NCBI GenBank assembly: GCA_021802655.1
Contig: JAJZRP010000017.1
Coordinates: 1 to 37,631, forward strand
DNA length: 37,631 bases
From: Pseudomonadota bacterium
Lineage (GTDB): Bacteria; Pseudomonadota; Gammaproteobacteria; Burkholderiales; JABEVD01
Reading direction: 5' to 3'
This document shows positions 1 through 8,322 of the stretch, piece by piece (within the stretch, counting starts at the first letter, position 1; the number at the start of each line of letters is the position of its first letter). The notes beneath the pieces are model-generated. The model was not told where the DNA came from and ran no database searches. It saw nothing but the letters and a program-made list of their open reading frames with translations. Both the position numbers and the translations under genes were made by a program.

Positions 1-104
1 TGCGCATATCCCTTTTCATCAGCCTTCCGATCCAGAAGCTCGATACCCTGTCTCTCAAGCGCGAGCTCGATGCTATCGGCAAGCTGCGCGACAAGGACCA
101 ATAA
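1..104 (+). CDS. 3' end of an unidentified gene (partial)
   Basis: An open frame enters from the left edge in the phase whose codons begin at base 3, and stops at TAA 102-104, leaving 33 readable codons. The visible tail is basic and probably helical, with the motif KRELDAIGKLRDKDQ at its end. I do not recognise the family. Its position just ahead of arsC would suit an arsenic-operon gene such as a regulator or permease, but the residues do not prove this. It ends 25 bp before arsC and probably shares its transcript. Confidence 0.5.
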   Translation, partial: RISLFISLPIQKLDTLSLKRELDAIGKLRDKDQ

Positions 105-129
105 TCCGCACTCTTCAGGAAAGCCTAAC

Positions 130-549
130 ATGAACAAAACAGTCCTGGTGCTCTGCACCGGAAACTCCTGCCGCTCCCAGATGGCGGAAGCCATCCTCAA
201 CCACGACCTCGCCGGGCAGATCCGTGCGATTTCGGCAGGGACAAGGCCGCAGCCCAGGGTGGCCGAAGGCGCCATCGAGGCTTTGAAGCTCGCGAACCTC
301 CCCGTGGAAGGACTCCATCCCAAGGATCTGGATGAAGTCATGAATGAAGCCATCGACCTCGTCGTGACCGTCTGCGACAACGCCAGGGAGGCCTGCCCGA
401 TATTCCCTCGGCAGGTAAAAAGCATTCATCTTCCCCTCCACGATCCCCACGGCGAACCCCTTGAAAGTTTTATCAGGGTTTTCGACGACATCCGCGCGAG
501 GCTGGTTCCGGCCGTTCGCGAAGCCCTGGAGCTTCAAGATGCCATGTAA
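130..549 (+). CDS. arsC: Arsenate reductase, thioredoxin-coupled (low-molecular-weight phosphatase fold)
   Basis: This 139-residue cytosolic enzyme should reduce arsenate to arsenite for export. The N-terminus carries the phosphatase-type P-loop CTGNSCR (C9 to R15). Two further cysteines, C82 and C89, sit exactly where the redox relay cysteines of staphylococcal-type ArsC lie (C10, C82, C89), which points to the thioredoxin-linked class and not the glutaredoxin class. I chose ATG 130 because it has an AGGAAAG ribosome site and gives the normal N-terminus. An upstream in-frame ATG at 70 would lie inside the preceding gene. The next gene encodes an arsenite efflux permease and starts 19 bp after the stop, so the two form an arsenic-resistance operon. 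No ArsR gene is visible in the window. Confidence 0.93.
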   Translation: MNKTVLVLCTGNSCRSQMAEAILNHDLAGQIRAISAGTRPQPRVAEGAIEALKLANLPVEGLHPKDLDEVMNEAIDLVVTVCDNAREACPIFPRQVKSIHLPLHDPHGEPLESFIRVFDDIRARLVPAVREALELQDAM

Positions 550-568
550 AGCCGAGCCTGAAGGCGGA

Positions 569-1594
569 ATGAGCTTTTTCGAGCGCTATCTGACGCTCTG
601 GGTATTCCTCTGCATCTTTGCCGGCATCTTTCTCGGGCAGGCCGCCCCCCGGGCTTTCCAGCTCATCGGCCGCCTGGAAATCGCGAAGGTCAATCTTCCC
701 GTGGGCCTGCTCATCTGGGTGATGATCATCCCCATGCTGGTCAAGGTGGATTTCGGCGCGTTGCATGAAGTGAGGCGCCATGTCAGGGGAATCGGCGTCA
801 CGCTTTTCGTCAACTGGCTGGTGAAGCCTTTTTCCATGGCTTTCCTGGGCTGGCTTTTCATCCGCCATCTATTCGCCCATTTGTTGCCTTCCGACCAGCT
901 GGACAGCTATATCGCGGGGCTCATCCTGCTTGCCGCAGCGCCCTGCACCGCCATGGTTTTCGTCTGGAGCCGGCTTTCGAACGGCGATCCGCTTTTCACC
1001 CTTTCCCAGGTGGCGCTCAACGACACCATCATGGTTTTCGCCTTCGCGCCGATAGTCGGCCTGCTGCTCGGCATCTCTTCGATTGCCGTTCCGTGGAACA
1101 CCCTGCTGACTTCGGTAGCGCTCTACATCGTCGTCCCAGTCGCCCTCGCGCAGCTCTGGCGCAGATCGCTTCTGGCCGGCGGGAACTTCGAGGCAGCCAT
1201 GAAAAAAACCGGCCCCTGGTCGATTTTCGCCCTGCTAGCCACCCTGGTGCTGCTCTTCGCCCTGCAGGGAGAAGCGATCCTGAAGCAGCCGCTGGTCATC
1301 GCGCTCCTTGCCGTACCCATCCTGATCCAGGTCCTGTTCAATTCGGCGCTCGCCTACTGGCTCAACCGGGTCGCCGGGGAGGGGCACAATGTCGCCTGCC
1401 CTTCAGCGCTCATCGGCGCATCGAATTTCTTCGAACTGGCCGTCGCCGCCGCAATCGGCCTGTTCGGCTTCAAGTCGGGGGCAGCCCTTGCGACCGTGGT
1501 CGGCGTGCTGATCGAAGTGCCGGTGATGCTTCTGGTGGTGAAAACGGTGAACCGCACCAGAACCTGGTACGAAGCCGGACTCGCACGCCCCTAA
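569..1594 (+). CDS. acr3: ACR3-family arsenite efflux permease
   Basis: This 341-residue inner-membrane protein has about ten hydrophobic segments and belongs to the ACR3 (BART superfamily) arsenite exporters, not the ArsB family. Typical features are the opening SFFERYLTLWVFLCIFAG and the APCTAMVFVWS segment, which holds the conserved membrane cysteine. It extrudes the arsenite made by ArsC. ATG 569 is chosen because AAGGCGG precedes it. The in-frame ATG at 539 would overlap the arsC end and add ten polar residues that are not typical of the family. The gene lies directly downstream of arsC and is followed by a long inverted repeat that may end the transcript. Confidence 0.92.
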   Translation: MSFFERYLTLWVFLCIFAGIFLGQAAPRAFQLIGRLEIAKVNLPVGLLIWVMIIPMLVKVDFGALHEVRRHVRGIGVTLFVNWLVKPFSMAFLGWLFIRHLFAHLLPSDQLDSYIAGLILLAAAPCTAMVFVWSRLSNGDPLFTLSQVALNDTIMVFAFAPIVGLLLGISSIAVPWNTLLTSVALYIVVPVALAQLWRRSLLAGGNFEAAMKKTGPWSIFALLATLVLLFALQGEAILKQPLVIALLAVPILIQVLFNSALAYWLNRVAGEGHNVACPSALIGASNFFELAVAAAIGLFGFKSGAALATVVGVLIEVPVMLLVVKTVNRTRTWYEAGLARP

Positions 1595-1606
1595 TCCTTC
1601 CCCATT

Positions 1607-1623
1607 TGCACGACAATAGTGCA
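1607..1623 (+). promoter_or_regulatory. NtrC-type enhancer binding site
   Basis: The sequence TGCAC-N7-GTGCA matches the dyad core of the NtrC consensus (TGCACC-N5-GGTGCA) in both half-sites and spacing. Its centre lies about 108 bp upstream of the start point expected from the sigma-54 promoter at 1696-1714, a typical enhancer distance. Binding by NtrC is inferred; the motif and spacing are seen directly. Confidence 0.72.
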
Positions 1624-1650
1624 CGAAAGTTCTGAAGAATCTTTCGCGCA
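1620..1650. repeat. Inverted repeat after acr3, possible terminator or operator
   Basis: TGCACGAAAG (1620-1629) and CTTTCGCGCA (1641-1650) pair at 9 of 10 positions across an 11-base spacer, and the spacer itself can extend the stem (TTC with GAA). An AT-rich stretch follows but no clean run of T, so termination of the arsenic transcript is only plausible. Its left arm overlaps the right half of the NtrC-like site, so it could also be a second regulator site. Confidence 0.45.
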
Positions 1651-1695
1651 TTAAATTAATATTTAAAATTCATAAGGATAGACATAAAATTCTTT

Positions 1696-1714
1696 TTGGC
1701 ACGCTAGTTGCTTT
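1696..1714 (+). promoter_or_regulatory. Sigma-54 (-24/-12) promoter
   Basis: TTGGCACG, CTAG, TTGCTTT reproduces the RpoN consensus (YTGGCACG-N4-TTGCW) with the obligatory GG-N10-GC spacing (GG 1698-1699, GC 1710-1711). Transcription should begin near 1723, giving a 5' leader of about 55 bases before the kinase/phosphatase gene. Together with the upstream NtrC-like dyad this predicts expression under nitrogen limitation. Confidence 0.85.
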
Positions 1715-1742
1715 CCTGAACAAAAACAGGAAAGGAACTGAA

Positions 1743-1787
1743 ATGAAGCCAGGACATCCCTTCGGGGGACACCCATCATGCCCCTGA
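1743..1787 (+). CDS. Possible 14-codon leader ORF overlapping the kinase/phosphatase start
   Basis: ATG 1743 follows a good ribosome site (GAAAGGAACTGAA) and reads MKPGHPFGGHPSCP before TGA 1785-1787. It runs past ATG 1778 of the next gene in another frame. Because the larger gene has only a weak GGGGGA site of its own, translation of this mini-ORF could deliver ribosomes to it by coupling. The peptide resembles nothing I know and may have no function. Confidence 0.35.
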   Translation: MKPGHPFGGHPSCP

Positions 1788-3487
1788 AAATCACATTTGG
1801 CGCAGTCAGCGAGGCCGGAAGAAAGGACAGGAACGAGGATTTCTTCGGACTGGTGACCCCGGACGGGGATCTACTTGCCAGCAAGGGCATCGTGGCCGCG
1901 ATTGCGGACGGCGTGGGGAGCGAAGCGGGCGGACGGGAAGCAGCGGAATATTCCGTGCTCAGCGTGCTGAGCGACTATTACGACACTCCCGAAACATGGG
2001 AAATTCCTCATGCCCTGGGCAAACTCCTGGCTTCGACGAACCGCTGGCTTCTGGCGCAGAGGGCTTCCCACCGCGAATTCTCGAGCATGGCGAGCACCCT
2101 GAGCCTTCTGGTACTGAGAGGGAACCGCTATACCATCGCGCATGTGGGAGACACGAGAATCTACAGGCTGCGCGGCGAAGAGCTCTCCCGCCTGACCCTC
2201 GATCATGTCTGGGAAGGAACCGAAGGCAGCCATGTTCTCAAGCGTGCCATGGGACTCGATCTGCAGCTTGTGGTGGATTACGCCGAGGGGGAGCTGAAAA
2301 AGGGAGACATCTTCCTGCTCGCATCCGACGGGGTATGGGAAACGCTGGGACAGAACAGACTCCAGGAACTTCTGGCGAAGCATCCCGAGCCGGAAGAGGC
2401 ATCCAGGGTCCTCGTCGAAAGCGCATTCGATATGGGCAGCGAAGGCAACCTCACCGCCCAGGTGCTACGCATTGACGACACAGCAGAAGGATCCCTGAAG
2501 GATCTGCTGCTGGAAGGAGCCGACCTTCCCTTGCCCCCCCACCTCTCGCAAAGACAAAGCATCGACGGTTATGAAGTGATCGACCTCCTGCACAGATCGG
2601 AACAAACGCTGCTTTACAAGGTTAGAGAAGCTTCGAGCGGACGCATGCTGGTACTCAAAACCCTCAAACAGGGCGCGAACAGTCATGCCAGAAACGATTT
2701 GCTGATGGAGGAATGGCTCGGGAAAAGGATTCTTTCCAAGCATTTCCCACAGGTCATCTCCCCGGAGAACCGCCATTTCCTGTATTTCCTCACGACCTGG
2801 CACGAGGGCAGCACGCTCGGCGAAATGCTCGATGACAGGCATCATTTCACCGTCACGGAAGTTGTCCATATCGGCACCAAACTGGCACAGGCGCTGGGCG
2901 CAATTCACCGTCTCGACATCATCCACAGGGATATCAGGCCGGAGAACGTGCACCTGGGAAAAGACGGGAAGCTGCGCATCCTCGATCTGGGTTCGGCTGT
3001 GAATCCGGCTCTTGGCAACGAGGCCGAACCTTTTTCCGGATCTCCCAACCATATGGCGCCCGAACTCCTTTCCGGACAGGCTGCCAGCATCCAGAGCGAC
3101 CTTTATGCGCTCGGAGTCACGCTTTACCAATTGCTGACCCGAAAATTCCCTTATGGCGAAATCGAGGCAGGAAAGATCCCGAGTTTCGCCGACCCTGTCC
3201 CCCCGACACGCTTTCGCCCCGACATTCCTTCCTGGCTTGAGAACATCCTTCTGAAATCCGTCTCGCGGGATCCGGAGCGGCGCTTCGAAATGCCGGAAGA
3301 GTTCCTGCTGGCGATGGAACGCGGCGAAAATTCGCGCATTCCGGCTCCCCGGAAAACGCCTCTGGCGAGCAGGAACCGGCTTCTCACCTGGAAGATCACC
3401 GCAGCCGTTTCGATCCTGGTGAACTTCTTCCTGCTGTACGTGGATGCGATAGAAACCCTGAGCTTCTCATCAGGCTCGCCCTGGTAG
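1778..3487 (+). CDS. PP2C-type protein phosphatase / Ser-Thr protein kinase fusion, membrane-anchored
   Basis: This 569-residue signalling protein has a PP2C phosphatase domain at about residues 5-240: acidic metal motifs NED near the start, the IADGVGSEAGG segment, HVGDTR and LASDGVW. A eukaryotic-type kinase domain follows at about 262-515, with the VLK lysine, the HRDIRPEN catalytic loop, and DLG in place of DFG. One transmembrane helix lies near the C-terminus (about 540-560), so both domains should face the cytoplasm. This fused architecture is known in proteobacteria, for example beside nasA/nirB in Pseudomonas aeruginosa (PA1782). Here there are no nitrate genes nearby, but the NtrC/sigma-54 promoter fits a nitrogen-assimilation role. 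Substrates are unknown. The gene ends 7 bp from radA, tail to tail. Confidence 0.9.
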   Translation: MPLKITFGAVSEAGRKDRNEDFFGLVTPDGDLLASKGIVAAIADGVGSEAGGREAAEYSVLSVLSDYYDTPETWEIPHALGKLLASTNRWLLAQRASHREFSSMASTLSLLVLRGNRYTIAHVGDTRIYRLRGEELSRLTLDHVWEGTEGSHVLKRAMGLDLQLVVDYAEGELKKGDIFLLASDGVWETLGQNRLQELLAKHPEPEEASRVLVESAFDMGSEGNLTAQVLRIDDTAEGSLKDLLLEGADLPLPPHLSQRQSIDGYEVIDLLHRSEQTLLYKVREASSGRMLVLKTLKQGANSHARNDLLMEEWLGKRILSKHFPQVISPENRHFLYFLTTWHEGSTLGEMLDDRHHFTVTEVVHIGTKLAQALGAIHRLDIIHRDIRPENVHLGKDGKLRILDLGSAVNPALGNEAEPFSGSPNHMAPELLSGQAASIQSDLYALGVTLYQLLTRKFPYGEIEAGKIPSFADPVPPTRFRPDIPSWLENILLKSVSRDPERRFEMPEEFLLAMERGENSRIPAPRKTPLASRNRLLTWKITAAVSILVNFFLLYVDAIETLSFSSGSPW

Positions 3488-3494
3488 CCAGCGC

Positions 3495-4844
3495 CTAGCG
3501 GCAATAGCCGATCGCATCGATGAGGCGATCGACGGCCATGATCTCCATGCCTTCGATTCCCCCCTTCGGCCTGTTGGCCCTGGGAATGATGGCATGGGAA
3601 AAGCCCAGTTTCGCCGCCTCCCTCAGGCGCTCCTGTCCGCGCTGCACAGGGCGTACTTCCCCTGCGAGCCCGATTTCGCCGAACACCACGAGCTTTTTCG
3701 GCAATGCCCTGTTTTTCAGGCTGGATACGATCGCAAGCAGCACGGCAAGATCGGATGCGGGCTCGTTGATCCTCACCCCGCCCACGGCATTGACGAAGAC
3801 ATCCTGATCGAAGCAGGCGATTCCCGCATGCCGGTGCAGCACCGCGAGCAGCATGGCAAGCCTGTTCTGGTCGAGCCCCACCGTGAGGCGCCTGGGGTTG
3901 GGCGCATGCGCTTCGTCGACCAGCGCCTGTACTTCGACGAGAAGCGGCCTCGTCCCTTCCTGCGTCACCATCACACAGGAGCCTGCAACGTCCGCCTCGT
4001 GATGGGAAAGGAAGAGCGCGGAAGGATTGCTCACCTCGCGCAGCCCCCTTTCCGTCATGGCGAACACACCGATCTCGTTGACTGCGCCGAAGCGATTCTT
4101 GAATGCCCGGACCAGCCTGAAGCTGGAATGGGTATCGCCTTCGAAATAAAGCACCGTGTCGACGATATGCTCGAGCACCCTCGGGCCTGCTATCGCCCCC
4201 TCCTTGGTGACATGCCCGACCAGGATCACGGTGATGCCCGACTGTTTGGCAAGCCGGGTGAGCTGGGCTGCGCACTCCCTCACCTGGGCGACCGAACCCG
4301 GGGCGGACGCCAGCGCATCGGAGTACAGGGTCTGAATCGAATCGACGACGGCGATTTTGGGATTATTGGAAAGCAGTGCATTTTGTATCCTGTCGAGTTG
4401 GATCTCCGCCAGGATTCCGACAGATCCCGCGTCGAGTTGCAGCCTTTTCGCCCTGAGCGCGATCTGCTGGGCGGATTCCTCTCCGCTCACGTAGAGCACG
4501 CGCATAGCCCCGCTCATGAGGCACAGCGCCTGCAGCAGCAGAGTGGATTTCCCGATTCCCGGATCCCCCCCTATCAGCACCACCCCGCCCTCGACCAGCC
4601 CCCCGCCGAGCACCCTGTCGAATTCCGCAATGCCGGTCGGATAGCGCGGAAAATCGGCCGCCTCGACATCCCCCAGGCGCCTGATCGAACTCGTTTTCGA
4701 AACGGCGGTGAAGCGGGATGGCGCGGATTCCAGGACGGTTTCGACCAGCGTGTTCCAGGCATTGCAATGCGGGCACTGGCCCTGCCATTTCGGGCTCTGT
4801 CCGCCGCATTCCGTACAGGAATAGATGGTTTTGGATTTGGCCAT
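3495..4844 (-). CDS. radA: DNA repair protein RadA (Sms)
   Basis: RadA is a RecA-like ATPase that promotes branch migration of recombination intermediates. The 449-residue protein has the N-terminal four-cysteine zinc finger (CTEC with CPHC), a Walker A motif GGDPGIGKST, the RadA-specific KNRFG motif, and a C-terminal Lon-like domain (SDLAVLLAIVSS region). I start it at ATG 4844, which gives the usual MAKSK-type N-terminus. A TTG six bases upstream overlaps the alr stop as TTGA but adds only two residues. No clear ribosome site precedes either, so translation is probably coupled to alr, which ends two bases upstream. Confidence 0.96.
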   Translation of the reverse strand: MAKSKTIYSCTECGGQSPKWQGQCPHCNAWNTLVETVLESAPSRFTAVSKTSSIRRLGDVEAADFPRYPTGIAEFDRVLGGGLVEGGVVLIGGDPGIGKSTLLLQALCLMSGAMRVLYVSGEESAQQIALRAKRLQLDAGSVGILAEIQLDRIQNALLSNNPKIAVVDSIQTLYSDALASAPGSVAQVRECAAQLTRLAKQSGITVILVGHVTKEGAIAGPRVLEHIVDTVLYFEGDTHSSFRLVRAFKNRFGAVNEIGVFAMTERGLREVSNPSALFLSHHEADVAGSCVMVTQEGTRPLLVEVQALVDEAHAPNPRRLTVGLDQNRLAMLLAVLHRHAGIACFDQDVFVNAVGGVRINEPASDLAVLLAIVSSLKNRALPKKLVVFGEIGLAGEVRPVQRGQERLREAAKLGFSHAIIPRANRPKGGIEGMEIMAVDRLIDAIGYCR

Positions 4845-4846
4845 GT

Positions 4847-5917
4847 TCAATAATAATAGCTGATCGGAACCCTGGGAGCGATGGCGCAGAGGAGCTCATA
4901 ACTGATGGTCCCGCAGGCAGTTGCCACCTCCTCGACCGGGAGCCCTTCCCCCCAAAGCACGACTTCGGTTCCGATTCCGGCATCGGGCATTTTCGAAACA
5001 TCGACATAGAGCATGTCCATGGATACGCGCCCCAGCGTTCCGGTCAGTCTGCCTCCGACCAGAACCGGAGTGCCGTTCGGGGCGTGCCGCGGATAGCCGT
5101 CGGCATAGCCGCAAGCGACTATGCCGATACGCATCGGTTTATCTGCGCGGAACATCGGGCCGTAACCTATTCCCTCTCCCGGGTTGATTTGCTGCACAGC
5201 GATGATTTTAGAGGAAAGCGTCATGGCGGGCACCAACCCGAGGCTCCCGGCATCCTCGTCAATAAACGGGGATGCGCCATAGAGCATGATGCCGGGACGC
5301 ACCCATTCCGTCCTGGTTTCGGGATACCGGATCAGGGCTGCGGAATTGGCAAGGCTCTTCGGATATTTCATGGCCGAGGTTGCCGCCCCGAAAACATCCA
5401 TCTGCGCCTTCACCCCTGCTGTCCCGTCGGCGCAACAGAAATGGGTCATCAGCACGATTTCTCCGATTGACTCCAGGCGTTCCAGTTTCGAAAGGGCTTC
5501 AGGATAAACCTCGGGCCTGAATCCGAGGCGGTTCATTCCGGTATTGCACTTCAGAAATACGCCGATTTTTCCCGGGAGATTGGCGGACTCGATCATGCCG
5601 ATCTGTTCCATGCAATGGACGACGACGTCGATGCCGTTTTCGGATGCAGCGCGAAGCTCGTCAACCGAAAAGCATCCCTCGAGCAGAACGATTTTCTGCC
5701 TGAAGCCCGCCTCCCTGAGTTTCAGCGCATCGGCAAGGTCGAGCAGCGCGAATCCATCGGAGCCGGAAAGCGCGCCTGCTGCCTCAAGAAAGCCGTGTCC
5801 GTAGGCATCCGCCTTGATCACCGACAGGATTCCGGAATGCGGGGCGAAATCGCGCACCCTGGAGAGATTTTCAGAAAGCGCCTTGAGGCTGATTTTGGCT
5901 TGAATGGGTCTGCTCAT
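4847..5917 (-). CDS. alr: Alanine racemase
   Basis: This 356-residue PLP enzyme interconverts L- and D-alanine for peptidoglycan synthesis. The PLP lysine is K35 in SVIKADAYGHG. The catalytic tyrosine from the partner subunit is Y252 in GIGYGPMF, and the GYADGYPR motif follows 19 residues later, as in characterised racemases. ATG 5917 is preferred because GAGAA lies just upstream; a TTG at 5947 would add ten atypical residues. It is the first gene of an alr-radA pair and is divergent from lplT, an arrangement common in betaproteobacteria. Confidence 0.95.
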   Translation of the reverse strand: MSRPIQAKISLKALSENLSRVRDFAPHSGILSVIKADAYGHGFLEAAGALSGSDGFALLDLADALKLREAGFRQKIVLLEGCFSVDELRAASENGIDVVVHCMEQIGMIESANLPGKIGVFLKCNTGMNRLGFRPEVYPEALSKLERLESIGEIVLMTHFCCADGTAGVKAQMDVFGAATSAMKYPKSLANSAALIRYPETRTEWVRPGIMLYGASPFIDEDAGSLGLVPAMTLSSKIIAVQQINPGEGIGYGPMFRADKPMRIGIVACGYADGYPRHAPNGTPVLVGGRLTGTLGRVSMDMLYVDVSKMPDAGIGTEVVLWGEGLPVEEVATACGTISYELLCAIAPRVPISYYY

Positions 5918-5987
5918 AAAGTTCTCGATGCGCAATGCGCCATTCAATCACAAATCGGGATGGCAGGGTAGGCTCGGGCAAAAGTTC

Positions 5988-6016
5988 TTCGCAGCCCAGC
6001 CCTTTCGTGGTATAAA
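5988..6016 (+). promoter_or_regulatory. Candidate sigma-70 promoter for lplT
   Basis: TTCGCA (5988-5993) and TATAAA (6011-6016) are separated by 17 bases and match the -35 and -10 consensus at 4 and 5 positions. They lie 44 bases ahead of lplT in the 142-base gap that separates it from alr. Confidence 0.5.
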
Positions 6017-6059
6017 TCCGAATCTTTCCTGCAAATCTTGAAGAACACAGCCTACCTGG

Positions 6060-7220
6060 ATGAATCGCAGTTTCTACCTCATTCTGATCGCCCAGTTTTT
6101 TTCCGCGCTCGCCGACAATGCCCTGCTCTTCGCAGCCATTGCCCTGCTCAAACTGCTGTCCGCGCCACAATGGCACGAACCGCTCCTGAGGGAATTTTTC
6201 GTCGTCGCCTATATCCTGCTCGCCCCCTTCGTCGGCGCGCTTGCAGATGCCTATCCCAAAGGGCGCGTCATGCTGCTCAGCAATACGATCAAGCTCGCAG
6301 GCTGCATGGCGATGCTACTCGGCATGCAGCCCCTCTATGCCTACGCCATAGTCGGAACGGGAGCTGCAGCCTATTCGCCGGCGAAATATGGCATCCTGAC
6401 GGAAATCCTTCCGCCCGGGCTGCTCGTGACAGCGAACGGCTGGATGGAGGGGTCGACGGTCGTGGCAATCATCCTCGGTTTCATCGCAGGAGGCGTGCTC
6501 TCCTCCGTCGATCCGTTTTTCGCGATCAAGATGATCGTCGGCTTCTACCTGATTGCAGCCTTCTTCAACCTGTTCATTCCGCGCGTCCCGATAGACCACA
6601 AACTGCCGAAGAGAAATCCGGCTTTCCTCCTGCACGATTTCTGGCATGTCTTCAAGCTACTGTGGAAAGATGAACAGGGGAAGGTGTCGCTCGCCGTCAC
6701 GACGCTTTTCTGGGGCGTCGGCGCGACCCTGCAGTTCGTGGTCATCGGCTGGTCGAGCCAGGTTCTCGATTTCACGGTCAAGGAATCGGGCTACCTGATG
6801 GCCATCGTCGCCTTCGGCATCGCCGTGGGGTCCCTGCTCGCTGCCCGCTTCATCAAGATCGAGCATGCCATCAAATCGCTTCCTGCGGGAATCATGATGG
6901 GCCTGCTCGTGGTTTCGATCAGCTTCATGGATGGCTGGAAAATCGCATCGATCGCGCTCTTCTTCATCGGCGCCCTGGGCGGCTTCTTCGTGGTTCCACT
7001 GAACGCCCTGCTGCAGCACAGGGGGCATGTCCTGATGGGAGCGGGACACTCCATCGCAGTGCAGAATTTCAACGAAAACATCGGAATACTGATACTTCTC
7101 GGCTGCTACGCCGGCATGCTCAGATCGGCCATGGACATCGACTGGATCATCGTGCTCTTCGGCCTCTTCATCAGTTCGACGATGGCCCTGATCTACGGGT
7201 ACTCCAAGAAGCGGATCTGA
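6060..7220 (+). CDS. lplT: Lysophospholipid transporter LplT (MFS)
   Basis: This 386-residue inner-membrane protein has about twelve hydrophobic helices and the LplT-type N-terminus (FYLILIAQFFSALADNALLF). The family flips lysophospholipids from the outer to the inner leaflet so that an acyltransferase can repair them. In enterobacteria lplT sits with aas; no aas gene is present here, so the acyltransferase must be elsewhere. The gene reads away from alr and ends two bases before the converging uracil-DNA glycosylase gene, with no room for a terminator between them. Confidence 0.9.
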   Translation: MNRSFYLILIAQFFSALADNALLFAAIALLKLLSAPQWHEPLLREFFVVAYILLAPFVGALADAYPKGRVMLLSNTIKLAGCMAMLLGMQPLYAYAIVGTGAAAYSPAKYGILTEILPPGLLVTANGWMEGSTVVAIILGFIAGGVLSSVDPFFAIKMIVGFYLIAAFFNLFIPRVPIDHKLPKRNPAFLLHDFWHVFKLLWKDEQGKVSLAVTTLFWGVGATLQFVVIGWSSQVLDFTVKESGYLMAIVAFGIAVGSLLAARFIKIEHAIKSLPAGIMMGLLVVSISFMDGWKIASIALFFIGALGGFFVVPLNALLQHRGHVLMGAGHSIAVQNFNENIGILILLGCYAGMLRSAMDIDWIIVLFGLFISSTMALIYGYSKKRI

Positions 7221-7222
7221 CT

Positions 7223-7873
7223 TCAGAGTCCCGTCATGACTTTCCTGGCGAAACAGAGATCTTCCCAGGCTTTCGATTTGTCCATTGGATTTCTCAAAAG
7301 ATAGGCGGGATGATAGGTCACGATTGCCGGGATGTTCCCGCAGGCATGCACCTTCCCCCTCAGGGACGAGATCGAGGCATCGGAGTCCAGCACGGACTGC
7401 GCCGCGATCCTGCCGAGCAGAACGATGAGTTTCGGTCCGACAAGCTCGATCTGCCGGGAAAGAAAGGGATGGCAGGCTGCCATCTCGGAAGGCTCGGGAT
7501 TTCTGTTCGCAGGCGGGCGGCACTTCACGGTATTGGCGATATAGACGTTGTTTTCCCTTGAGAGGCCGATGGATGCGAGCATGTTGTCGAGCAGCTTCCC
7601 CGCCTGCCCCACGAAAGGCTCTCCCTTCAGGTCTTCCTCTGCCCCCGGCGCCTCCCCGATGAAAAGCCAGTCCGCCTTCTCGCTCCCCACGCCGACCACC
7701 GTCCTGTTTCTCCCCTTGTGGAGGGGACAGGCCGTGCAGGATTCGATGGCCGATTTCATTTCCTCCCAGCCCATCGCCGCGGGCTCATCCGGAAATTCAT
7801 TTGCCTTCCCCGGCTTCAGCCGCCAGAGGGGATGGAGCCCCATTTCTTCCATGACAGCATCCATCCGGTTCAA
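7223..7873 (-). CDS. Uracil-DNA glycosylase, family 4 (iron-sulfur type)
   Basis: This 216-residue base-excision repair enzyme removes uracil from DNA. It shows the family 4 active-site motif GEAPGAEED (from G73), the second motif HPAYLLRNP (H188), and four cysteines spaced for a 4Fe-4S cluster: C46, C49, C118 and C134. I take TTG 7873 as the start because AGGAGG lies exactly five bases upstream and the resulting [17 protein letters not shown] resembles family N-termini. ATG 7864, three codons in, would be about 14 bases from that site. The start overlaps the rimI stop as TTGA, so it belongs to the tsaB-rimI-udg operon. Confidence 0.92.
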   Translation of the reverse strand: MNRMDAVMEEMGLHPLWRLKPGKANEFPDEPAAMGWEEMKSAIESCTACPLHKGRNRTVVGVGSEKADWLFIGEAPGAEEDLKGEPFVGQAGKLLDNMLASIGLSRENNVYIANTVKCRPPANRNPEPSEMAACHPFLSRQIELVGPKLIVLLGRIAAQSVLDSDASISSLRGKVHACGNIPAIVTYHPAYLLRNPMDKSKAWEDLCFARKVMTGL

Positions 7874-8322
7874 AGTTCCCTCCTCATCACGAGCGCATCC
7901 TCCCTGCCATTTTCCGCGGGATAATAGTTCGGCCTGACGCAGATTTCCCCAAAACCCGCGCTCCTGTAGAGATTGAGCGCAACGCTGTTCGAGAGCCTGA
8001 CTTCGAGATGGAAGCAGTTCGCCCCTTCCCGCCTTGCAGCCTTAACGAAATAGTCCAGCAATTTTCTGCCCATGCCCATGCCCTGCCAGTTTTTCGCCAC
8101 GCTCAGATTGAGCAGGCTTGCTTCCCCTGCCGCCAGCAGCATCACGCCGTATCCTGCCAGGAATCCTCCTCTTTCCATGACGGCGCAATGGTAGCCCGAT
8201 TCGATGGAGTCGCTGAAATTACCCCGTGTCCAGGGAAAATCGTAGATTTGCTTCTCGACTTCGATCACCCTGTCGAGATCTTCGAAGCTCATCTGGCGAA
8301 ATGAAAGGCTGTCCAGAGTCAA
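7870..8322 (-). CDS. rimI: Ribosomal protein S18 alanine N-acetyltransferase RimI
   Basis: This 150-residue GNAT acetyltransferase has the acetyl-CoA loop [10 protein letters not shown] and the RimI-type [18 protein letters not shown] segment; RimI acetylates the N-terminus of S18. The TTG start at 8322 has AAGGAG eight bases upstream and overlaps the tsaB stop as TTGA. The internal ATG 8292 (MSFEDLD) lacks a ribosome site. Pairing with tsaB is very common in bacteria and supports the name over other GNAT enzymes. Confidence 0.92.
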   Translation of the reverse strand: MTLDSLSFRQMSFEDLDRVIEVEKQIYDFPWTRGNFSDSIESGYHCAVMERGGFLAGYGVMLLAAGEASLLNLSVAKNWQGMGMGRKLLDYFVKAARREGANCFHLEVRLSNSVALNLYRSAGFGEICVRPNYYPAENGREDALVMRREL

